From NCBI GenBank assembly GCA_012797725.1, contig JAAZON010000629.1, positions 1 to 10,374 on the forward strand: a stretch of 10,374 bases of DNA. Reading direction: 5' to 3'. The stretch comes from SAR324 cluster bacterium (lineage in GTDB: Bacteria > Bdellovibrionota > UBA2361 > JAAZON01). Position numbers and translations under genes: made by a program. Position 1 is the first letter of the stretch, and each line of letters starts with the position of its first letter. The notes under the pieces were generated by a model. That model did not search any database and was not told the origin of the DNA. It saw only the letters and a program-made list of their open reading frames with translations. This document shows positions 5,472-10,374 of the stretch, piece by piece.

Positions 5472-5807
5472 GGGCCTTCTGGTTAAAATTTAATCTTTAC
5501 AGGCTCTTTTACAACTAAATTTCGATTGCTTGCACCATTTGATGCACGGATGCTTTAAGTAGCTTTTACTAAGAATCTTTTCGCCTCGTAAACGCATCGA
5601 TTTCACTTATTATAAACATCAATCAAAAAATTTTTTCGAAACTGCTTGTAAAAAGATTTTTCCATCATATAAATTCTCAGTTCTCCGAGTTAGATTTTTT
5701 CTTTGGTTTTGCTTGTTCTGTTCTTGGATTTTCTCGTAGCTGTATCCTAAATGTAGCACGATACATATTGGAAGTTTAGCAGTAACACGCAGACTATATT
5801 AGGGCGT
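5472..5807. other. AT-rich divergent region between the atpI-like gene and dnaA
   Basis: This 336-base stretch carries no gene I can support. It should contain the promoters of both divergent genes. It holds an A6T6 block (5625-5636), more A and T tracts at about 5650-5661, and a 33-base A-free, T-rich run (5695-5727). No perfect TTTTCCACA box is present. The nearest is TTTTCCATC at 5658-5666, with two mismatches. Intrinsic curvature is likely from the A/T tracts, which is inference. Confidence 0.55.
5487..5514 (-). promoter_or_regulatory. Candidate promoter for the atpI-like gene
   Basis: On the minus strand TTGTAA (5514-5509) and TAAATT (5492-5487) are 16 bases apart and end about 15 bases before the ATG at 5471. 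Each box matches the consensus at about four of six bases, so support is modest. Confidence 0.35.
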
Positions 5808-7244
5808 ATGGAGAAGGGATCGTCAAATTTTAGAGTTTTACCCGCCACCGCATGGGAGAGAAGCCTTTCTACCTTACGTAACGAGCTTGATTCCCACATC
5901 TATTCGGCTTACATCGAACCGCTGGAATTTAAAGATTCAGCATCAAAACGAGAGGCCGCATCTGAGACTGAATGTTCAAATTTTGTTGTTACAGCACCTT
6001 CAAGATTTGTCTGTAATCATGTACAAACAAATTTCGGTGATAGGATAAAATCGCTTGTTTCAAATGAAATAGGCTCTCCCAACGTGAATATAGAATTCAT
6101 AGTTGGAAACTCTTCTGCTGCGATGTCAACAAAAGAGACGCCTTATCTCATAGTTAAGAAACCCCCTCTCTTGACCCAAAAAGCAGAAAATCCCGCCACT
6201 GAAAAGGATCGCTTTAGCCTAGCTGGTCTTAATCCTCGCTATAGTTTCTCAAATTTTGTTGTTTGCAACAGCAATCAATTTTGCCACGCTGCTGCATCAA
6301 GGGTAGCTGAAGATCCTGGAAAGAATTATAATCCTTTATTCATATATAGTGGCGTGGGACTTGGAAAAACTCATTTATTACACGCCATTGGCAATGCAGT
6401 TCTTGAGCGTTATCCGCTTAAAAAGGTACTCTACATGTCATCAGAAGCTTTCACGAACGAGCTAATTCTAGCACTCAAGAATGCCAAGATGGACGAATTT
6501 AAGAAGAGGTTTCGTTCTATTGATGTTTTGTTGATCGACGATATTCAGTTCATTGCCGGGAAAGAACGTACTCAGGAAGAATTCTTCCACACCTTTAACA
6601 CCCTTTATAATCTTAAAAATCAAATTGTCATAACCTCCGATAAGATTCCTTCTGCAATTGTGGGAATTGAAGAGCGCCTACAAACTCGCTTTTCCTGGGG
6701 ACTTACTGCTGACATTCAATCTCCAGATTTTGAGACTAGGGTTGCTATATTGAGACGGAAGGCAACACTTGAATCCTTCGATCTTCCAGAAGATGTTGCA
6801 AATTTTCTTGCTGAAAAAATTACATCTAACGTAAGAGAACTTGAAGGTGCCTTGACCAGATTGCATGCTGTAAGTACTTTGCAAAAAACTCCCATTGATG
6901 TCGATTTTACAGCTTCTGCTTTAAGAGATTTACTGCAACCAAGAACTATTAGTGTCTCTGTAGATGATATCAAGAAAGCGGTTTCTCTTCATTATTCATT
7001 GAAGATTGCTGACTTGAGTTCTAAGCGCAGGACTCGGAATTTATCACTGCCTCGCCATATAGCGATGTATCTCTGTAGGAAGCATACAACTGCTTCCTAT
7101 CCTGAAATTGGTTATCAATTCGGTGGGCGTGACCATTCCAGCGTAATACACGCTGCGCATGTTGTTTCTTCGAAATTATCACTTGATAATTCAATAAAAG
7201 AAGCAATTGAAGAAATTGAAAGAAAACTTTTTTCCACAAAATGA
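5808..7244 (+). CDS. dnaA: Chromosomal replication initiator DnaA
   Basis: Binds DnaA boxes, melts the origin and loads the replicative helicase. The 478-residue protein has all four domains. Domain I (about 14-100) begins WERSLSTLRNELDSHIYSAYIEPL. A short linker (about 101-140) follows. The AAA+ domain has Walker A GVGLGKTH (182-189), Walker B LLIDD (241-245), sensor 1 VITSDK (274-279), arginine finger Arg294 (RLQTRFSWG) and sensor 2 Arg343 (SNVRELEGALTRL). Domain IV ends with the DnaA signature GGRDHSSVIHAA (439-450), which reads the box. AGGG lies only three bases before the ATG, a short but usable spacing. TATATT at 5795-5800 could be a -10 box giving a very short leader, but no good -35 is seen. 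A DnaA box overlaps the last codons, which may allow self-regulation. Confidence 0.98.
   Translation: MEKGSSNFRVLPATAWERSLSTLRNELDSHIYSAYIEPLEFKDSASKREAASETECSNFVVTAPSRFVCNHVQTNFGDRIKSLVSNEIGSPNVNIEFIVGNSSAAMSTKETPYLIVKKPPLLTQKAENPATEKDRFSLAGLNPRYSFSNFVVCNSNQFCHAAASRVAEDPGKNYNPLFIYSGVGLGKTHLLHAIGNAVLERYPLKKVLYMSSEAFTNELILALKNAKMDEFKKRFRSIDVLLIDDIQFIAGKERTQEEFFHTFNTLYNLKNQIVITSDKIPSAIVGIEERLQTRFSWGLTADIQSPDFETRVAILRRKATLESFDLPEDVANFLAEKITSNVRELEGALTRLHAVSTLQKTPIDVDFTASALRDLLQPRTISVSVDDIKKAVSLHYSLKIADLSSKRRTRNLSLPRHIAMYLCRKHTTASYPEIGYQFGGRDHSSVIHAAHVVSSKLSLDNSIKEAIEEIERKLFSTK
7230..7238 (+). promoter_or_regulatory. DnaA box TTTTCCACA
   Basis: Matches the general TT(A/T)TNCACA DnaA-box pattern. 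It lies within the last codons of dnaA at the left edge of the presumed origin. The same 9-mer occurs twice more within 200 bases on the other strand. Confidence 0.65.
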
Positions 7245-7357
7245 ACAAGTAAAATTTGTTGTATTTGGGAATGCAAAAAAGTTAATGGTTTTTTTTGTGT
7301 TTTTTGGGGAAAATTGGGTTAAGGGTTTGGTATTGCATTAGAAAATCGGGTAAAAGT

Positions 7358-7366
7358 TGTGGAAAA
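7358..7366 (-). promoter_or_regulatory. DnaA box TTTTCCACA (minus strand)
   Basis: The plus strand reads TGTGGAAAA. It is an exact copy of the box at 7230-7238 in opposite orientation, inside the dnaA-dnaN gap. Confidence 0.65.
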
Positions 7367-7418
7367 CTTATGTATTTTCTGGTTATAGCAGATCTAATAA
7401 AAGGGCCAGATTTCTTTT

Positions 7419-7427
7419 TGTGGAAAA
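7419..7427 (-). promoter_or_regulatory. DnaA box TTTTCCACA (minus strand)
   Basis: The plus strand reads TGTGGAAAA. It is the second minus-strand exact copy, 61 bases from the previous one (start to start), nearly six helical turns, so both could face the same side of the DNA. Confidence 0.65.
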
Positions 7428-7567
7428 GGTTTCTTTGTCTTCACAGATTAGCCCTAACTTTTCAACAGAAGTATTGTATAAATACTAAAACCTTAGCTAA
7501 CTTTTAAAGAGAATTTCTTTGTATTACTAATACTACTAAATTTTTATCTAATTCAATTAGAGCAAAT

Positions 7568-8701
7568 ATGAATCTCACAATATCAAAAACAGAACTAAGT
7601 CGAGGTCTTTACCTTACACAAAGCATCGTTGAAAAAAGAACAACGATGCCAATATTAGTGAACTTATTACTGACTGCATCAAATGGAGATTTAAGTATCT
7701 CCGCTACTGATTTGGAAATTACATCTGTAGTTCGTTTAAACGCATCTGTTTCTACAAGAGGCAGCACCACAATCAATGCTAAAGTATTGGGCGATATAGT
7801 TAAAGAGCTACCAGAAGGGGATGTTAAACTCGAACTTACCGAAGCTGAGCGTTTGGAGATAAGCGCTGGAAAATCTAAGTTTCGTGTAATAGGAACTAGC
7901 AGTGAGGAGTACCCAGGATTACCAGGGGTAAACTTTGATGTAACGGGGAAAATTAAAGCTAGACAGCTTTTTGACATGATAAACAAGACTATCTATGCGG
8001 TATCACATGATGAGACTCGTTATAATTTAAGCGGCGTGTGTTTTGATACAGGGGATAGTGTAAAGGGATCAAAAAAGAAAGAAGCAGAATTGAAGATGGT
8101 AGCAACCGATGGACATCGGTTAGCAATGATCGTAAAACCGATGGAAAATATTCCTCCCATTGAGCGTGTAATAGTGCCAAGAAAGGGTCTTATTGAAATT
8201 AGGAAGCTTCTTGATACAGAAGAGGATACAGACATAGGTTTTGATGTTAGGGAGGGATTTTTAATTATTGAGTCGATGGGATGTAAGATGTCAGTTAGGC
8301 TCATTGACGGTGAATTTCCGGACTATAATCAGGTAATCCCACAAAAGAAGGGTGTCGTAGCAAATATGTCTGCAGCCAGTTTTGCGGCTGCTTTGAGAAG
8401 AGCCGTGCTAATGGTCAGCGATAAAAACAAATGTGTCAGGTTAGACTTTAATTCCGATAATGTGAGCATAAGTAGTTCTAGTCCAGAACTAGGGGATTCT
8501 AAGGAAGACCTAGCGATTCAATATAGCGGAAAGCCTATCACGATAGGTTTTAACGCGCGTTATATATTGGAATTTATTGCTTCTATTGGGGAAGAACGGC
8601 AACTTTTTATAGAGCTACATGGTGATACTGGTCCAGGCAAATTTTACGCTGAAGATGATGAAAGCTGCATTGGAATAGTAATGCCAATGCGCTTAGCATA
8701 A
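7568..8701 (+). CDS. dnaN: DNA polymerase III sliding clamp (beta subunit)
   Basis: Forms the dimeric ring that tethers polymerase III and repair factors to DNA. The 377-residue protein is near the family norm of 366-375. Recognisable positions are the N-terminal EKRTTMPILVNLLL (22-35), SATDLEI (45-51), the domain 2 signature VATDGHRLA (178-186), IDGEFPDY (246-253), GFNARYILEFI (327-337) and the C-terminal MPMRLA (372-377) that lines the client-binding pocket. A slightly longer charged loop at about 160-176 (DTGDSVKGSKKKEAEL) accounts for much of the extra length. The ATG is preceded only by a weak AGAG. It lies 323 bases after dnaA and 13 bases before recF, so it probably shares a transcript with recF. 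Confidence 0.98.
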   Translation: MNLTISKTELSRGLYLTQSIVEKRTTMPILVNLLLTASNGDLSISATDLEITSVVRLNASVSTRGSTTINAKVLGDIVKELPEGDVKLELTEAERLEISAGKSKFRVIGTSSEEYPGLPGVNFDVTGKIKARQLFDMINKTIYAVSHDETRYNLSGVCFDTGDSVKGSKKKEAELKMVATDGHRLAMIVKPMENIPPIERVIVPRKGLIEIRKLLDTEEDTDIGFDVREGFLIIESMGCKMSVRLIDGEFPDYNQVIPQKKGVVANMSAASFAAALRRAVLMVSDKNKCVRLDFNSDNVSISSSSPELGDSKEDLAIQYSGKPITIGFNARYILEFIASIGEERQLFIELHGDTGPGKFYAEDDESCIGIVMPMRLA

Positions 8702-8714
8702 AGAACGGATTCTT

Positions 8715-9818
8715 TTGTACCTAAAACATTTAAGAGTTTCAGGGTTTAGAAATTTAACGGAGCAATCAATAGAGTTTTCTCCTGGCATTACTTTTATATG
8801 CGGCAGGAACGGTGAAGGCAAAACTAATCTTTTAGAAGCAATTTATGTATTAAGTCTTTCAAAATCCTATCGTACATCCAAACAACAAGAGTTAATTAAT
8901 TGGGGTTCTGAAAAATCCGCTATATTTGGAGTGGTAAGAGATAGTCTTAATGAAACAAAACTTGCCGTTGGAATCGAGAAGGGGAAGCGAGAGCTTTTGG
9001 TTAACGACGAGAGAGTAGACTCTATTCTGAAATACTTAGGTCATCTTACAACAATAGCCTTTTCTCCCTCAGACTTGGCCCTTATAAAAGGGGGACCCTC
9101 ACTTCGCCGTAAGTTTATCGACAAACACATAAACGATCTGAAACCCACCACAATGCAGCATTTCCTAAGCTATAACAAAGCGCTGGCAAACAAGTCGGTG
9201 CTATTGGCGCAAAATGATGTTGATAGGCGTGCTTTAGATTCCTGGAACGTAATTATGGCTCAAAGCGCCAGTATAATATTAGAAGAAAGATATTCATTAT
9301 TAAAGAAGTTAGAAGAGGAGCTTCGGCATGAAGAAAACCGCATCGGCCTTTGTGATGGAGAGGTAGAATTAAAGCTCGACACCAACATAGCAGAGGAGTT
9401 TTTATCGAAAGATTGGAAAACTCTATTCGAATTTTACAAAAAAGTTTCATATCAAGAGTTATCAAAGAGAAGAGCAATTTTTGGGCCTCATAGAGATGAA
9501 CTAATTATACGATTGGGAGGAGTTGATTCCAGAGCCTTCGCCTCTCAGGGGCAAACTAGAAGCTTGGTGCTTTCATTAAAATTTGCATTACTGCGACTTA
9601 TCGAAGAAGGAAAAGGTGAAAGTCCTGTATTACTTTTAGATGATGTGGATTCCGAATTAGACAGTGAGAGGCGAGAAGCGCTTTTTGAGGCTATTTTTTC
9701 GAAAGAAAGACAGGTCATTATAACAGGGACTAATCATTCAGCACTTTCAGCTAAAGATACAAAAGATATCCAATTTCTTGGATTAAATCAGGGCAAGATT
9801 CAGAGCATAAGTTGCTAA
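8715..9818 (+). CDS. recF: DNA replication and repair protein RecF
   Basis: An SMC/ABC-type ATPase that with RecO and RecR loads RecA on gapped DNA. The 367-residue protein starts at TTG (MYLKHLRVSGFRNL), a start that matches the usual RecF N terminus. A weak CGGA lies five bases upstream. Walker A is GRNGEGKT (30-37), the GPHRDE motif is at 257-262, the ABC signature is ASQGQTRS (276-283) and Walker B is LLLDDVDSELD (306-316). All residues needed for ATP binding are present. It follows dnaN by 13 bases and precedes gyrB by 204 bases, the standard dnaA-dnaN-recF-gyrB order. Confidence 0.97.
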   Translation: MYLKHLRVSGFRNLTEQSIEFSPGITFICGRNGEGKTNLLEAIYVLSLSKSYRTSKQQELINWGSEKSAIFGVVRDSLNETKLAVGIEKGKRELLVNDERVDSILKYLGHLTTIAFSPSDLALIKGGPSLRRKFIDKHINDLKPTTMQHFLSYNKALANKSVLLAQNDVDRRALDSWNVIMAQSASIILEERYSLLKKLEEELRHEENRIGLCDGEVELKLDTNIAEEFLSKDWKTLFEFYKKVSYQELSKRRAIFGPHRDELIIRLGGVDSRAFASQGQTRSLVLSLKFALLRLIEEGKGESPVLLLDDVDSELDSERREALFEAIFSKERQVIITGTNHSALSAKDTKDIQFLGLNQGKIQSISC

Positions 9819-9831
9819 AATCAGTGAAAAA

Positions 9832-9858
9832 TTGCATTATTTACAAGGAATTTATAAT
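9832..9858 (+). promoter_or_regulatory. Candidate gyrB promoter
   Basis: A perfect TATAAT lies at 9853-9858. TTGCAT at 9832-9837 is 15 bases upstream; shifting the -35 to ATTGCA gives 16. The -10 box is strong and the spacing slightly short. Transcription would start near 9865 and give a leader of about 158 bases. It indicates that gyrB is expressed separately from recF. Confidence 0.55.
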
Positions 9859-9860
9859 CG

Positions 9861-10022
9861 TTCAAGTGGGTAGCTTTAAAAGCCAGGGACACTGTCAGAG
9901 GGAGAGCTTGTCTTCTCTCCAGCGCCAGTCATCGCAAGCCCGAGTGAAAACTTGAGGGGGCGGCAATCTAAAAATATAGATTGTAATAAACTGAACGGAT
10001 TAGATTTTATTTGAGTGTATTA
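9861..10022 (+). promoter_or_regulatory. Structured GC-rich 5' leader of gyrB, unrecognised
   Basis: The 204-base gap 9819-10022 includes an 84-base core (9881-9964) with 51 G or C (61%), against about 30% in the flanks. Visible pairings are a 6-bp stem GGAGAG/CTCTCC (9901-9906 with 9915-9920, 8-base loop), a 7-bp stem CAATCTA/TAGATTG (9964-9970 with 9977-9983), and a long-range TCAAGT/ACTTGA (9862-9867 with 9950-9955). CGTTCA/TGAACG (9859-9864 with 9992-9997) competes with the last. No T tract is seen, so no intrinsic terminator. I do not match it to a known riboswitch, 6S, SRP or tmRNA. It could be a regulatory leader or a small RNA gene. Confidence 0.45.
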
Positions 10023-10374
10023 ATGTCTGAAGTAACGAAACAGGAGAATGAAGTAGCTTATAACGGTGCGCAAATTAAAGTCCTTGAAGGGCTTGAAGCC
10101 GTACGGATGCGCCCCAGCATGTATATTGGTGATACCTTTGATAGAGGTTATCACCATTTGGTCTTTGAAGTAGTTGATAATGCAGTTGACGAAGCCCTGG
10201 CGGGTTTCTGTACTGATATTAACATTACACTTCATATAGATGGCTCAATCAGCGTGGAGGATAATGGCAGAGGTATACCAACTGATATTCATCCAACAGA
10301 AGGTGTGAGTAGTGTAGAAGTTGTAATGACTAAGCTTCACGCAGGAGGCAAATTTGAGAAAAATGCCTATAAAG
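10023..10374 (+). CDS. gyrB: DNA gyrase subunit B, N-terminal part (cut by window end)
   Basis: ATPase subunit of the type II topoisomerase that introduces negative supercoils. The first 117 residues are present and the gene runs off the right edge. The GHKL ATPase fold is clear: [20 protein letters not shown] (about 18-37), the Mg-binding helix with the catalytic Glu and Asn in [14 protein letters not shown] (about 48-61), VEDNGRGIP (about 78-86) with the ATP-contacting Asp-x-Gly-x-Gly motif, and the start of the lid region at LHAGGKFE. The N-terminal residues 1-17 are not conserved. The ATG has only a weak GAG seven bases upstream. It is expressed behind a long leader. Confidence 0.97.
   Translation, partial: MSEVTKQENEVAYNGAQIKVLEGLEAVRMRPSMYIGDTFDRGYHHLVFEVVDNAVDEALAGFCTDINITLHIDGSISVEDNGRGIPTDIHPTEGVSSVEVVMTKLHAGGKFEKNAYK

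Larger units (their letters stand above)
7245..7567. other. Probable chromosomal origin (oriC), dnaA-dnaN intergenic region
   Basis: A 323-base non-coding gap between dnaA and dnaN, a position where many bacteria keep oriC. It contains two minus-strand DnaA boxes (7358-7366 and 7419-7427) identical to the one at 7230-7238, and a one-mismatch plus-strand TTTTCAACA at 7459-7467. The final 100 bases are very AT-rich and suit a DNA-unwinding element. They include a run of three-base TAC/CTA-like steps (7522-7539) similar to the DnaA-trio described in Bacillus, and a palindrome CTAATTCAATTAG at 7548-7560. The left part (7286-7331) is G/T-biased with several GGG tracts. The dnaN promoter must also lie here. 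The three exact boxes are few, so cooperative weak sites are likely. Confidence 0.7.

Noticed and set aside
5658..5666. TTTTCCATC as a DnaA box upstream of dnaA
   Set aside because: It has two mismatches to TTTTCCACA in the most conserved CACA part and is the only such site in that gap.
7295..7507. 70-residue open frame in the dnaA-dnaN gap
   Set aside because: It has a Cys/Phe-rich, low-quality composition and overlaps the DnaA boxes, so the gap is better read as oriC.
4941..9960. Similarity of ACTTGGGGGC near 4941 and ACTTGAGGGGGC near 9950, each with CTGAACGG nearby
   Set aside because: The shared words are short and spaced differently, and the two leaders are transcribed from opposite strands, so a common RNA element is unlikely.
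9861..9997. gyrB leader as a cobalamin riboswitch, 6S RNA or SRP RNA
   Set aside because: Conserved cores of these families could not be placed; only vague words such as GCCAGTCATCGCAAG resemble them.

Overview
This AT-rich window (roughly 40% GC by eye) is a chromosomal replication-origin neighbourhood of a Gram-negative-type bacterium. The plus-strand order dnaA-dnaN-recF-gyrB is a classic origin cluster. The other marker is a separate F0 block, atpI-like/atpB/atpE on the minus strand. A subunit c with a cleavable signal peptide, an F0 block detached from the F1 genes, and a subunit a with an N-x-x-A-D-H motif together suggest a lineage from the former Deltaproteobacteria (Desulfobacterota, Bdellovibrionota or SAR324-like). 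This placement is inference from gene order and protein features, not a database result.

Left part (1-3700): a minus-strand terminator-like hairpin; one copy (A) of an approximately 128-bp dispersed repeat; a minus-strand RNase HI gene; then, divergently, a CgeB-like glycosyltransferase followed by an RluA-family pseudouridine synthase; a small conserved-looking hypothetical protein; and a second repeat copy (B) in the convergent gap before atpE.

Middle (3695-5807): the minus-strand block atpI-like, atpB, atpE encodes the proton-conducting part of the ATP synthase. A leader of about 240-325 bases with a candidate promoter and a perfect 15-bp inverted repeat lies before atpB. No b, delta, alpha, gamma, beta or epsilon genes are present, so they must lie elsewhere. 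A 336-bp AT-rich gap with A/T tracts separates this block from dnaA.

Right part (5808-10374): dnaA; a 323-bp AT-rich gap that is the best oriC candidate (three identical TTTTCCACA DnaA boxes counting one at the 3' end of dnaA, an AT-rich segment and a trio-like TAC/CTA run); dnaN; recF 13 bases later; then a GC-rich, foldable leader with a good -10 box before gyrB, which runs off the window end. DnaA opens the origin, DnaN is the sliding clamp, RecF helps repair gaps at stalled forks and GyrB relieves supercoils. The atp block is transcribed away from the origin on the left, co-directional with the leftward fork.

I found no defence island, mobile element, CRISPR array, tRNA or rRNA. Most of the content is ordinary core genome. 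The least explained signals are the oppositely placed repeat pair, each copy about 30 bp downstream of a gene in sense orientation, and the structured gyrB leader.
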